Shown: positions 25,930 through 35,210, counted from the first letter of the stretch. The stretch is DNA of 64,000 nucleotides from Geobacter sp. UBA6151 (GCA_002423105.1 DIUT01000051.1:1-64000); one strand, 5' to 3'. The notes: generated by a model not told the origin, from the sequence alone. Numbers and translations are program-made.

Positions 25930-27204
25930 TCAGCCGAAACGGTAGAGCAAGCGCCCGTCCTGATACAACTCAATCGGCCCGTCTTGGGAAACCTTGATCA
26001 CTTTACCGAAGAACGAAGCGGCAATAGCGGCAGTGGTGCGTCCGCCGCCGGTAACCATCTCACGGGCATGGGAGGTATCGATGATAAAACAAGCCTCAAG
26101 CAGCTTGCCATGCTTGTCAAGTACCGTCATGCCATCAGATGACAAAATCCGCAGCAGCGTGCCGCTTTCCTTAAGCTGGGCAATGGTCTGCCCCTTGACC
26201 CGGTTGGTCAGCAGGCGGCCAATGGGGTCGTCCCCTCCCACGGAGCCCTTCTTCAACGCTGCCAGATGGCGGGGCGTCCCTTCGTGAATCAGGATGACGG
26301 TCCCGTGGCGTTGTTTGGAAACGGCATAGACCGTCCAGAGCAGATCATCAATGGCATCAGCCACAATACTGTCGGCCAGGAAGGTGCGAATAACGTCCGG
26401 GTCGAAAATGGCCCAGTTGCCTTTACGCCGCACCAGCAGCTTTGCCGGACTGATCAACACCTCGATTTCCGACGCCTCGTTCACCGTTATGGCAAAAGCG
26501 CCTGCGCCCAGCCGCCGTACCAGCGAGAAAATTTCCCGTTGCGTCAAGCGTTCGATATCGGTCTGTCCAACACTATCAGAGGTGCGCAACAGGCCGACGA
26601 CCTGCATCTGAATGGTGGAGATGAAAAACAGGTTGTTGCCGTCGATGAAGCGGTAGGTCAGTGGATTATCCAGAAAAGTTGGCGAAATACTCTGGTGCGG
26701 TTGCAGCGAAATCAGTGTGTGACGCCGCTCTTTCAGCGTCTTGCGCAGCACCGGTTCAGTGGTACGGTGCACCAGAAAACCGGTGGTGGCCGGTTTGCCT
26801 TCATAGCGCTGGTAGGAAAGATTTTTCAGCAGTTGAATCAGTTGCTGGATCGGCCAGAACCCCTTGCTGCGGTCCCCCCGCAGAAAACGGGCCACCGTAA
26901 TATCCATGATGGAGGCCAGAAGCGCCGTCCGGAAATGGGCGGCATATCCTTCCAGCTTGAAACCGCTGTACAGGCCGGAAAAGGCGGTCAAAAGTTCCCG
27001 GCAGAACTGGATTTCGGTTCTGGCAAACGGCAACCCTTCCCGCACTGCCGAGAAGGTGTAGCCGCGTCCATCAATGGCAACCGGCTGGATCAAGCGCCCC
27101 TCAGCACTGTTCACTGTCCCTTCACCAGCAGACAGGTCAACCCGTGCTCCGCCCAGCAGAGCGCTGATGTTGGGACTGATGGCTTCAAATACGTTGTGCG
27201 GCAC
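25930..27204 (-). CDS. DAC-like domain protein, probably catalytically degenerate
   Basis: 424 residues from a GTG at 27204 with AGGAG seven bases ahead. The last ~150 residues resemble the DisA_N/diadenylate cyclase fold (VLDKHGKLLEACFIID, GGGRTTAAIAASFFGKVIKVSQDGPIELY). The DGA motif is replaced by DKHG, and RHRAA by GGRTTAA, so c-di-AMP synthesis is doubtful. It may belong to the DAC-derived sensor families. The N-terminal ~270 residues are of unknown function. It starts 11 bases after nadE and ends the nitrilase-nadE cluster. Confidence 0.62.
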   Translation of the reverse strand: MPHNVFEAISPNISALLGGARVDLSAGEGTVNSAEGRLIQPVAIDGRGYTFSAVREGLPFARTEIQFCRELLTAFSGLYSGFKLEGYAAHFRTALLASIMDITVARFLRGDRSKGFWPIQQLIQLLKNLSYQRYEGKPATTGFLVHRTTEPVLRKTLKERRHTLISLQPHQSISPTFLDNPLTYRFIDGNNLFFISTIQMQVVGLLRTSDSVGQTDIERLTQREIFSLVRRLGAGAFAITVNEASEIEVLISPAKLLVRRKGNWAIFDPDVIRTFLADSIVADAIDDLLWTVYAVSKQRHGTVILIHEGTPRHLAALKKGSVGGDDPIGRLLTNRVKGQTIAQLKESGTLLRILSSDGMTVLDKHGKLLEACFIIDTSHAREMVTGGGRTTAAIAASFFGKVIKVSQDGPIELYQDGRLLYRFG

Positions 27205-27214
27205 AGTCGCGCTC

Positions 27215-28036
27215 CTATTTCCCCCAATCGCGGGAATAACGGAAATCCCGGTCAATGGTGCGGTTAGACACCTTGGCAATCACCGGCAGCCGTCGTTTGA
27301 AGTGAGAATTCTGCACCTTGCCGTATATTTTACTGACAAACGCCGACGCAAAACCGTCGCCAGCCAGTTCATCGGGTGTTGCCCGCTGGTCCACCATCCG
27401 GTACAACAACTCATCCACCTCGCGATAGGTAAAGCCCAACTCCTCTTCATCGGTCTGACCGGCCCACAGGTCGGCGGACGGCTTTTTTTCAATCACCGGT
27501 CGTGGCACCTCCACCTCTTCGGAAAGCTGCCAGACCTGGGTCTTGTACAGATCGCCAATCGGATTCAGGGCGGATGCCATATCGCCGTACAGCGTCCCGT
27601 AGCCCAGCAGCAGTTCGGTTTTGTTGCTGGTACCCAGCACCAAGGCGCCCAGCAAGGCAGAATGGTCGAAGAGAATCGTCATCCGCTCACGGGCCATCTT
27701 GTTCCCGCGGCGCATGTTGTCGGCATCAGGAAACTGCTCGAAGTAGGCATCCACCATCGGCGTGATCGGAATAACCGTAAAGTTTACCCCGCTGGCCTGC
27801 GCCACCAGTCGGGCATGAACCTCGCTTTCCGGATTGCTGCTTTTGTAGGGCATGCAGATGGCATGAACATTTTCAGGCCCCAAGGCCTCGGCGGCCAGAT
27901 GGCAGACAATAGCTGAGTCTATGCCACCTGAAAGCCCCAGCACCGCTTTGCGCGCGCCAACCTTCAGTATTTCGTCACGGAGAAACCCTGTCAGTATACG
28001 TCGCACCAGCGGCGCGTTGATATGCAGTCCGGACAT
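27215..28036 (-). CDS. nadE: NAD synthetase, ATP-pyrophosphatase subunit
   Basis: 273 residues. The PP-loop LGLSGGIDSAIVCHLAAEALG binds ATP; later segments (TSNKTELLLGYGTLYGD) match NAD synthetases. It converts deamido-NAD to NAD using ammonia, presumably delivered by the nitrilase-family glutaminase encoded just upstream. The start at 28036 has an AAGGAG site and shares a base with the upstream stop (TGATG). Length fits the stand-alone ammonia-dependent form. Confidence 0.93.
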   Translation of the reverse strand: MSGLHINAPLVRRILTGFLRDEILKVGARKAVLGLSGGIDSAIVCHLAAEALGPENVHAICMPYKSSNPESEVHARLVAQASGVNFTVIPITPMVDAYFEQFPDADNMRRGNKMARERMTILFDHSALLGALVLGTSNKTELLLGYGTLYGDMASALNPIGDLYKTQVWQLSEEVEVPRPVIEKKPSADLWAGQTDEEELGFTYREVDELLYRMVDQRATPDELAGDGFASAFVSKIYGKVQNSHFKRRLPVIAKVSNRTIDRDFRYSRDWGK

Positions 28037-28887
28037 CAGCAACTCCTTTCCCGGTCAATGCGCGACAGTTCCCGCAAGGTAACGCAGAGGCTTTCGTCCC
28101 GCAGCAGCGGTGAGCTGATCCGTTCACGCCGCAGCCCGGCATCCCGCAACTGCACCAGGGTTAGTGACTCTTCAAATTCCGGGGCTTCCGCCACAATCGT
28201 ACCGGAAGGGTCCACGGCATGGGAACCACCCCAGAAAGCAACACCATCCTCATAACCCACCCGGTTCACATACAGCACCCGGCAGGTCAAAAAACGGGCT
28301 GCCGCCGTGGTGAGATTGCGCCAGGCTACCGCGGAACCCAATCCTTCACCTTCAACACCGCGACCGGGACTGCTGGAGAGACAGACCAGCGTCACCGCGC
28401 CATCCATGGCCAGCAGGTACGGCGCCGACAAGTGCCACATATCCTCACAGATCAACAGCCCCACCCGCCCGAACTTCGTGTCAAAAGCCCGGAAACGGTC
28501 ACCCCGCCCCAAATAACGTTGTTCATCGAACAGGCCGTAAGTGGGCAGATACACTTTACGGTGCAGATGCTTCAACTGCCCATCCTCAAACCAGGCAGCG
28601 CTGTTATAGAACTGGTAGTCCGGCGTAACTTCCACAAAGCCAACCACAACGGCAATCTCCAGCGACAACTTTTTGAGCGTCGTCATCACCGGACTGTCCA
28701 GGCTGAGCGCCGCCTCCGGCACCAGGTCCTTCAGAAAATAACCGGTCAGAGCCAGTTCGGGAAAAATCACCAGATCGGCTTTGTCAGCCACAGCCTGCCT
28801 GATGCTCTGTTCAATCAGGGAGAGGTTGTCGGACACACAACCCAGCTTAGGTTTTATCTGGGCCATCACAGCAATAAAGTCACTCAT
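28036..28887 (-). CDS. Carbon-nitrogen hydrolase, likely glutaminase partner of NadE
   Basis: 283 residues from ATG 28887 (AGGAG site). Nitrilase fold with the Glu-Lys-Cys triad: E in IFPELALTGYFLKD, K in HLHRKVYLPTYG, C in LLICEDMWHLSAP. In most bacteria this domain is fused to the N-terminus of NadE and supplies ammonia from glutamine. Here it is a separate gene overlapping nadE by one base. A two-subunit glutamine-dependent NAD synthetase is the simplest reading. Confidence 0.88.
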   Translation of the reverse strand: MSDFIAVMAQIKPKLGCVSDNLSLIEQSIRQAVADKADLVIFPELALTGYFLKDLVPEAALSLDSPVMTTLKKLSLEIAVVVGFVEVTPDYQFYNSAAWFEDGQLKHLHRKVYLPTYGLFDEQRYLGRGDRFRAFDTKFGRVGLLICEDMWHLSAPYLLAMDGAVTLVCLSSSPGRGVEGEGLGSAVAWRNLTTAAARFLTCRVLYVNRVGYEDGVAFWGGSHAVDPSGTIVAEAPEFEESLTLVQLRDAGLRRERISSPLLRDESLCVTLRELSRIDRERSC

Positions 28888-28900
28888 GCAGAACTCCTGG

Positions 28901-29284
28901 TTAGTACGCCAGATCAAAAGCATTCTCGATATGTTCAATCCTGTGACTACCGTCATCCGCCAGAAAAACAGCAATAACATCAAAACGGGCGTCGCGGTCA
29001 TGCAGGCGATTTTTTGAAAGCCAGGTCAGGGCAGCCTTGGATATTTGCCGCTGCTTGAAGGCATTCACCGCCTGCTGCGGAAGACCATAGCCCATGCTAC
29101 GGCGGGCCTTGACCTCGGCAAACACCAGGCAGCCGCTTCGGGGAGCACGGGCAATAATATCCACTTCACCCCCTTTGCAGCGGAAGTTCCTGTCCAGAAT
29201 ACGGTAACCGCCAGCAACCAGAAAGGCTGTAGCCGCCTCTTCTCCCAGCCTGCCTGTCTCCTTGTTTCCGCGCCGGTTGTCCAT
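28901..29284 (-). CDS. YraN/UPF0102-family protein
   Basis: 127 residues with the nuclease-like fold of the family: GRLGEEAATAFLVAGGY, ILDRNFRCKGGEVDIIA (E-D pair) and VFAEVKARRS (ExK). The PD-(D/E)XK motifs are intact, but the cellular role is unsettled. It is first of the minus-strand cluster with the nitrilase gene 14 bases downstream. Confidence 0.88.
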   Translation of the reverse strand: MDNRRGNKETGRLGEEAATAFLVAGGYRILDRNFRCKGGEVDIIARAPRSGCLVFAEVKARRSMGYGLPQQAVNAFKQRQISKAALTWLSKNRLHDRDARFDVIAVFLADDGSHRIEHIENAFDLAY

Positions 29285-29372
29285 GGTTTTCCGCTTTCAT
29301 GTATCATGCTTGCTTGCAACAGGTCAAAAGATTGATGATCTGCCTGATATGTCACATTGACGAGAGACAAAG

Positions 29373-29414
29373 ATGAATGGTATCAATAATTCCCTTTTTA
29401 TACACACCATTCAT
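29373..29414. repeat. Inverted repeat upstream of the LsrF-like gene
   Basis: Perfect 9-bp arms ATGAATGGT and ACCATTCAT separated by 24 bases, 30 bases before the start codon. It could be an operator of the aldolase-dehydrogenase operon or an mRNA hairpin. Confidence 0.35.
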
Positions 29415-29443
29415 GCAACAAACCACATCAGGAGGATACCATA

Positions 29444-30319
29444 ATGGCCGAACAGGATCTGAGCCAGAAAGAAAAACAGTATCATCTGAATATACCGCAA
29501 CAGAGTCTTCCCTTTTTTCTGAAAGGCTCAAACAATTACGACTGGGGCATGAAAAACCGGCTGGGGCGCATTTTCAACCCCGATTCAGGAAAGACCATCA
29601 TGCTGGCCTTTGATCACGGCTACTTCCAGGGGCCGACCTCGGGCCTTGAGCGGATCGACGTCACCATCAATCCGCTGGCGCCCCACGCCGACGCCCTGAT
29701 GTGCACCCGCGGCGTCCTGCGCTCAATCATCGATCCGTCAACCCAGAAATCCGTGGTCATGAGGGCCAGCGGCGGACCCAGCATCCTGAAAGAGCTTTCA
29801 AACGAGCGGATCGCCGTTGACGTTGAAGACGCCCTGCGCATGAACGTCAGCGCCGTTGCCGTGCAGGTTTTCATCGGTGGCGAGTTTGAAACCCAATCGG
29901 TGACCAACATGACCAGCCTGGTGGATCAATGCAACCGCTACGGCATTCCGGTGCTGGGGGTTACCGCGGTCGGCGCCGAACTGACCCGCGACGCCCGTTA
30001 CATCGGCCTTGCCTCGCGCATCCTGGCCGAACTGGGAGCAGCGTTCATCAAGACCTACTATGTGCCGGACTTCGAGACCGTTACCGCCTCCTGCCCGGTG
30101 CCGGTCATCATCGCCGGCGGCAAGAAACTGGCCGAGGCCGATGCGCTGAAGATGGCGCGCAACGCCATTGACGCAGGCGCCGCCGGTGTGGACATGGGCC
30201 GCAACATCTTCCAGTCCGACGCGCCGCTGGCCATGATCACAGCGGTACGCAAGGTAGTCCATGAGAACATGTCGGCGGAACATGCTCATGAGCTGTATCT
30301 GGAGCTGAAAAACCGATGA
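29444..30319 (+). CDS. LsrF-like class I aldolase/thiolase
   Basis: 291 residues closely resembling E. coli LsrF along its length: LKGSNNYDWGMKNRLGRIF, MLAFDHGYFQGPTSGLERID, DALMCTRGVLRS, IKTYYVPDF (Schiff-base Lys), GVDMGRNIFQSD. LsrF transfers acetyl from a phosphorylated AI-2 derivative to CoA. No lsrK, lsrG or transporter gene is present nearby, so a different phosphorylated sugar or ketone substrate is possible. Strong AGGAGG ribosome site. It overlaps the next gene by four bases, implying a shared pathway. Confidence 0.85.
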   Translation: MAEQDLSQKEKQYHLNIPQQSLPFFLKGSNNYDWGMKNRLGRIFNPDSGKTIMLAFDHGYFQGPTSGLERIDVTINPLAPHADALMCTRGVLRSIIDPSTQKSVVMRASGGPSILKELSNERIAVDVEDALRMNVSAVAVQVFIGGEFETQSVTNMTSLVDQCNRYGIPVLGVTAVGAELTRDARYIGLASRILAELGAAFIKTYYVPDFETVTASCPVPVIIAGGKKLAEADALKMARNAIDAGAAGVDMGRNIFQSDAPLAMITAVRKVVHENMSAEHAHELYLELKNR

Positions 30320-31341
30320 AAGTGGGCATGTACTACCGCAACAGCGATGTGCGGCTGGAGGAACAGGATATTCCGGCCATTGGTGATGACGACGTCCTGA
30401 TCAAGGTCATGGCCAGCGGCATCTGCGGCAGCGACCTGATGGAATGGTACCGCATCAAGCGGGCGCCGCTGGTTCTGGGGCACGAGCTGGCCGGTGAAGT
30501 CGTTGCGGTTGGCGGCAATGTCGATACGGTCAAAACTGGGGACCGGGTCTTCGCCACCCACCATGTTCCCTGCGACGAGTGCCGTTACTGCCTTGCCGGG
30601 CATGAAACCGCCTGTGTAACCTTCCAGGAGAAAAACAACTTTACCCCCGGCGGATTTTCCCAGTTTCTCAAGGTCAGCGGCCGCAGCGTGCGCACCGGGC
30701 TACTGAAACTGCCTGACAGCATCTCATATCAAACCGCCACCTTCATTGAGCCGCTGGCCACCGTGGTCCGCGCCTGCCGCACCATGGCCCTTGCTCCTGC
30801 AGACAGCGTCCTGATCTACGGCGCAGGCCTGGCCGGCATCCTGTTCGTCAAGCTGGCCAAGGCACTGGGGGCCGGAACCGTCACGGTGGCGGATATCAAT
30901 ACCTATCGGCTTGAAATGGCCCGCAAGGCAGGAGCAGATTATGTGGTGCAGGCATCTGAGGATGTTCCGGCATATCTGATGCAAACCTGTGGGCGGCTGG
31001 CGGACCGGGTGGTGATCAGCACCGGCGCGCTGCCTGCCGCTGAAGCGGGCTTGCAGTCGGTGGATCGCGGAGGCACGGTGTTGTTCTTTGCCGTGGCCCA
31101 GCCGGGTGAAACCGTTGCTGTGGATTTCAACCCCTTCTGGCGTAACGACATCAGCTTCAAAACCTGCTACGGAGCAGCACCGCGCGACAACCGCCAGGCA
31201 CTTGAACTGCTGAGAAACGGCACAGTGAAGGTTGATGACATGATTACCCACCGCCTGGGGATCGAGCAGATTGGTGAGGCGTTCAGGATAGCCGCAGAGC
31301 CAACCGGAACCCTGAAGGTGATTGTAGAACCGCATCGCTGA
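30316..31341 (+). CDS. Zinc-dependent medium-chain alcohol/polyol dehydrogenase
   Basis: 341 residues of the sorbitol/threonine dehydrogenase type. Catalytic zinc ligands are in GICGSD and GHELAGEV; structural zinc cysteines in CDECRYCLAGHETAC; the NAD motif is YGAGLAGILFVKLAKALG. It probably oxidises or reduces a polyol or hydroxyketone linked to the LsrF-like aldolase, with which it overlaps (ATGA). Substrate unknown. Confidence 0.9.
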   Translation: MKVGMYYRNSDVRLEEQDIPAIGDDDVLIKVMASGICGSDLMEWYRIKRAPLVLGHELAGEVVAVGGNVDTVKTGDRVFATHHVPCDECRYCLAGHETACVTFQEKNNFTPGGFSQFLKVSGRSVRTGLLKLPDSISYQTATFIEPLATVVRACRTMALAPADSVLIYGAGLAGILFVKLAKALGAGTVTVADINTYRLEMARKAGADYVVQASEDVPAYLMQTCGRLADRVVISTGALPAAEAGLQSVDRGGTVLFFAVAQPGETVAVDFNPFWRNDISFKTCYGAAPRDNRQALELLRNGTVKVDDMITHRLGIEQIGEAFRIAAEPTGTLKVIVEPHR

Positions 31342-31351
31342 GCGGCTTAAA

Positions 31352-31590
31352 GGGAGCAGGGGCAGACCATAATCCTTAAAAAACAGTCGTCCACGAAGTA
31401 CACGAAGAAACACTAAGAAAAACGGTTTGTTTGGCCCAAACAGGGTTTACCTTTTGGGTGAAGCGCTTGTTTCCTGTAAACTGTTGATTCTTCGTGAAAC
31501 TTCGTGTCCTTCGTGGATATGAACTGCAGTTTTTAAGATAAAAAGTCTGCCCTCGTTTTTTCCCTAACTTGACCCTGGCCCCTGCCTCTA
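31352..31590. repeat. Long imperfect inverted repeat, dispersed type
   Basis: Arms 31391-31419 and 31488-31516 are near-perfect reverse complements built on CCACGAAG and ACACGAAG units. Outer arms (GGGCAGAC ... CTTAAAAA) extend the symmetry to almost the whole gap between the dehydrogenase and yhbY. This CACGAAG-type palindrome is a familiar intergenic repeat in proteobacterial genomes. No gene lies here. Confidence 0.7.
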
Positions 31591-31875
31591 AGGCAGCACG
31601 ATCACCGGCTTTTCAGCAGGACGGTACAGCAGAAAGGTCTTTCCCAGCACCTGAGCTATATCCGATGTAGTGGCCGCTGACAGGGCCTCACTGGCTTCAT
31701 GGCGGTCAAGGCCGCAGTTTTCCAGCACCTTCACCTTGATCAGTTCGTGACAGGCCAGAGCCGCCTCGGTTTCCGCAATCAGACGTTCGTCAACTTCCTT
31801 TTTTCCGATCAGGATTACCGGTTTTAACGCATGTCCCAGTGAGCGCAGGTGTCTTTTTTGTTTTCCAGTCAACAT
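31588..31875 (-). CDS. yhbY: YhbY/CRM-domain RNA-binding protein
   Basis: 95 residues starting MLTGKQKRHLRSLGH. The CRM fold is marked by the GxxG-type loop ILIGKKEV and the strand ELIKVKVLEN. Such proteins bind pre-50S ribosomal RNA and help assembly. The upstream in-frame extension lacks family similarity, so the internal ATG is used. Confidence 0.9.
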   Translation of the reverse strand: MLTGKQKRHLRSLGHALKPVILIGKKEVDERLIAETEAALACHELIKVKVLENCGLDRHEASEALSAATTSDIAQVLGKTFLLYRPAEKPVIVLP

Positions 31876-32075
31876 GGTCTGTATGATTCCTTCCCTCTTT
31901 TTTTTCGCTGGTATAGCACACCCTCCGAATGCCGCGCCAGTACAATTCATCCGGATGCCCGGTCATGACTTTCCATAAAGATTATGTACTTTTTTTAGTG
32001 TGCATGATACAAAAGAAACGTTTTGCTTAATTAACAGCACCTGAAATTCAACGCCGAACCAGGAGATTTTCACCT

Positions 32076-34133
32076 ATGACAAAGTCGAGAAAACTACCGA
32101 TTTCCCACGCTCTGACATCGTTCAACCTATCTGGCACCTCTAGCGAGCCAAAGCAATCCGATCCCATTAAAACAGCAGGAAAGATTCACCGCCTCCCCTC
32201 ATCCATCTGGAAAAGCCTGGAAGCAGGAGCTGACAATCCCCTTGACCAGAGCATTGCCCGAACCCGCGACTTTTTCTTCCGGGAACAGCTTCCTGACGGT
32301 TACTGGTGGGCAGAGCTGGAGTCAAACTGCACCATCACCGCTGAATACGTCATGCTGTTTCATTTCCTGGGCATGGTGGACCGCAACCAGGAACGGAAGA
32401 TGGCCAACTATTTGCTGCGACAACAGACACAGGAAGGGTACTGGTGCCTCTGGCACAACGGTCCCGGCGACCTTTCCACCACCATTGAGTCTTATTTTGC
32501 CCTGAAACTGGCCGGTTATCCTGCTGACCACCCCGCCATGGAAAAGGCGCGGAAGTTTATTCTGGACAATGGCGGCATTCTCAAGGCCCGGGTTTTTACC
32601 AAGATTTTTCTGGCGTTGTTCGGCGAGTTTTCCTGGCTTGGCGTTCCTTCCATGCCCATTGAGTTGATGCTCCTGCCGGACTGGGCCTATTTCAATATGT
32701 ACGAGCTTTCCAGCTGGTCACGGGCAACCATCATCCCCCTCTCGGTGGTCATGACCACACGCCCGGTCTACAAGCTTCCTCCCCATGCCAGGGTGCAGGA
32801 GCTGTTTGTGCGGCCTCCCCGCCCTATTGATTACACCTTTACCAAAGAAGACGGCATCCTCACCTGGAAAAATTTCTTTATCGGCGTGGACCACCTCCTG
32901 AAAGTCTACGAAGCCAGCCCGATCCGTCCGTTCAAAAAACAGGCCACCGAAACGGCTGAACAATGGATTCTGGAACATCAGGAAAAAACCGGTGACTGGG
33001 GCGGCATTCAGCCGGCGATGCTTAACTCCATCCTGGCCCTGCACTGTCTTGGCTACGCCAATGACCACCCGGTTGTGGTCAAGGGACTTGAGGCATTGGC
33101 CAACTTCTGCATTGAAGATGACGACTCCCTGATGCTGCAATCCTGCATTTCACCGATTTGGGATACGGCGCTGGTACTGCAGGCCATGCAGGAAGCATCC
33201 ATACCGGAAGATCACCCCGCCCTGGTCAAGGCTGCCCAATGGCTGCTTGACCGCGAAGTCCGGATCAAGGGAGACTGGAAAATCAAGTCGCCGGAACTGG
33301 AACCCGGTGGGTGGGCCTTTGAGTTCCAGAACGACTGGTACCCCGACGTCGATGACTCGGCAGCCGTTCTGATTGCTATCAAGAATGTGAACGTGAAAAA
33401 CAACAAGGCCAAACAGGACGCTATTCGCCGCGGCATTGACTGGTGCCTGGGCATGCAGAGCAAAAACGGCGGCTGGGGCGCCTTTGACAAGGACAACACC
33501 AAACATCTGCTGAACAAGATTCCCTTCGCCGACCTTGAAGCCTTGATCGATCCGCCCACGGCCGATCTGACTGGACGGATGCTGGAGCTGATGGGCAACT
33601 TCGGCTACGACAAGCATCACCCGCAGGCGGTGCGCGCCCTGGAGTTTTTGAAGAAAGAGCAGGAACCCGAAGGCCCCTGGTTTGGAAGATGGGGGGTCAA
33701 TTACATTTACGGAACCTGGTACGTTCTGATCGGCCTGGAAGCCATCGGCGAGGACATGGAACAGCCCTACATCAAAAAGGCTGCCAACTGGATAAAATCA
33801 CGTCAGAATATCGACGGAGGCTGGGGCGAAGTGTGTGAATCATACTTCGATCGTACCCTGATGGGTTGCGGCGCAAGCACCCCTTCCCAGACCGCCTGGG
33901 CCCTGATGGCCCTGATGGCCGTGGGGGAAGCGGGCACGCCTGTGGTGGAGCGGGGAATACAGTATCTGGTGTCAACCCAGAAGCAGGACGGTACCTGGGA
34001 TGAAGACGCCTTTACCGGCACCGGCTTTCCCAAATTTTTCTATATAAAGTATCATATCTACCGCAACTGTTTTCCGCTGACAGCTCTGGGCAGGTTCCGC
34101 CGTCTGCGCGGGGAGAGCTCCGGCCACCATTGA
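32076..34133 (+). CDS. shc: Squalene-hopene cyclase
   Basis: 685 residues. It cyclises squalene to hopene/hopanol at the cytoplasmic membrane. The catalytic DxDD motif is DVDDS at about 424-428. Several QW repeats are visible (QTQEGYWCLW, KTGDWGGIQ, KNGGWGAFD, NIDGGWGE, KQDGTWDE). It heads the hopanoid gene set, followed by a hairpin and hpnA. The first ~40 residues are poorly conserved, as usual. Confidence 0.96.
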   Translation: MTKSRKLPISHALTSFNLSGTSSEPKQSDPIKTAGKIHRLPSSIWKSLEAGADNPLDQSIARTRDFFFREQLPDGYWWAELESNCTITAEYVMLFHFLGMVDRNQERKMANYLLRQQTQEGYWCLWHNGPGDLSTTIESYFALKLAGYPADHPAMEKARKFILDNGGILKARVFTKIFLALFGEFSWLGVPSMPIELMLLPDWAYFNMYELSSWSRATIIPLSVVMTTRPVYKLPPHARVQELFVRPPRPIDYTFTKEDGILTWKNFFIGVDHLLKVYEASPIRPFKKQATETAEQWILEHQEKTGDWGGIQPAMLNSILALHCLGYANDHPVVVKGLEALANFCIEDDDSLMLQSCISPIWDTALVLQAMQEASIPEDHPALVKAAQWLLDREVRIKGDWKIKSPELEPGGWAFEFQNDWYPDVDDSAAVLIAIKNVNVKNNKAKQDAIRRGIDWCLGMQSKNGGWGAFDKDNTKHLLNKIPFADLEALIDPPTADLTGRMLELMGNFGYDKHHPQAVRALEFLKKEQEPEGPWFGRWGVNYIYGTWYVLIGLEAIGEDMEQPYIKKAANWIKSRQNIDGGWGEVCESYFDRTLMGCGASTPSQTAWALMALMAVGEAGTPVVERGIQYLVSTQKQDGTWDEDAFTGTGFPKFFYIKYHIYRNCFPLTALGRFRRLRGESSGHH

Positions 34134-34159
34134 CACAGCCAATCGTGGCGTAACGACTG

Positions 34160-34184
34160 AAGCCCCGTAAGCACGGGGCTTTTG
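34160..34184 (+). terminator. Rho-independent terminator/attenuator after shc
   Basis: 9-bp stem AAGCCCCGT / ACGGGGCTT with a 4-base loop and a short T run, 27 bases after the shc stop and just before hpnA. It may lower, rather than stop, transcription into the rest of the hopanoid genes. Confidence 0.75.
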
Positions 34185-34205
34185 ACTTTTGACAGGCAGG
34201 TTTTC

Positions 34206-35210
34206 ATGAAGGTATTTGTCACCGGCGCTACCGGCTTCATCGGCGCCAGCATCGTCCGCGAGTTGATCAAGGACGGTTGCCGGGTACGGGCTTTGGTGCG
34301 CCCCGGAGCTGATCTCCGCAACCTTCAGGGGCTGGATCTGGAACTCTGGCAGGGAGACCTGCTTGATCCAAGTTCACTGAAGGCCGGTATTGAAGGCTGC
34401 GAACAGGTATACCATGCCGCAGCGGACTACCGCCTCTGGAGCAGCGACCCGTCGGTTATGTACCGCATCAATGTGGATGGCACCAAAGCGGTGCTGGAAG
34501 CCGCGCTAAAAGCCGATGTTCAGCGGGTTGTCTACACCAGCAGCGTCGGAACCCTTGGTAATCCAGGCAACGGCGAACCCGGCAACGAAGACACACCGGT
34601 TTCCTTTGACGACATGGTGGGGGATTACAAGAGAAGCAAATTTCTGGCAGAGCGGGAAGCGGAGAAATTCGTTGACAAGGGGCTGCCCCTGATTATAGTC
34701 AACCCCTCCACCCCGGTGGGCCCGCTGGACATCAAACCTACCCCCACCGGTAAAATCATTGTGGATTTTTTGAATCGCAAGATGCCGGCATACCTGGATA
34801 CCGGCCTGAACCTGATTGCCGTGGAAGACTGCGCCAGAGGCCATCTGCTTGCAGCAAAAAATGGACGGATCGGTCGCAAGTACATACTGGGCAACCGCAA
34901 CCTTACACTGCGTGAAATATTTGTGATGCTTGAAAACATTACCGGACTGTCAGCCCCAAAGGTCAGACTTCCCTACTTGCCGATCCTGATGGCGGCCTAT
35001 ATCAACGAAGGCATGTCGAGACTGACCGGCCATGAACCGCTGATCCCCCTTGCCGGAGTCCAGATGGCACGAAAGTTCATGTTTTTCGACCCATCCCGGG
35101 CCATACAAGAGCTGGATCTGCCCCAGACTCCGGTGGAAACCGCTTTGCAGCAGGCGGTAGCCTGGTTTGGCGACAACGGATATCTGAACCAAAGAGGACG
35201 CGCGTCATGA
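34206..35210 (+). CDS. hpnA: Hopanoid-associated sugar epimerase/reductase
   Basis: 334 residues, extended SDR: NAD motif VTGATGFIGASIVREL at 5-20, then YTSSVGTLG and YKRSKFLAE (YxxxK). HpnA homologues occur in most hopanoid clusters; a role in side-chain maturation is assumed but not settled. The start at 34206 is chosen from the family N-terminus and the AGGCAGG site. It overlaps dxs by four bases (ATGA). Confidence 0.92.
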   Translation: MKVFVTGATGFIGASIVRELIKDGCRVRALVRPGADLRNLQGLDLELWQGDLLDPSSLKAGIEGCEQVYHAAADYRLWSSDPSVMYRINVDGTKAVLEAALKADVQRVVYTSSVGTLGNPGNGEPGNEDTPVSFDDMVGDYKRSKFLAEREAEKFVDKGLPLIIVNPSTPVGPLDIKPTPTGKIIVDFLNRKMPAYLDTGLNLIAVEDCARGHLLAAKNGRIGRKYILGNRNLTLREIFVMLENITGLSAPKVRLPYLPILMAAYINEGMSRLTGHEPLIPLAGVQMARKFMFFDPSRAIQELDLPQTPVETALQQAVAWFGDNGYLNQRGRAS

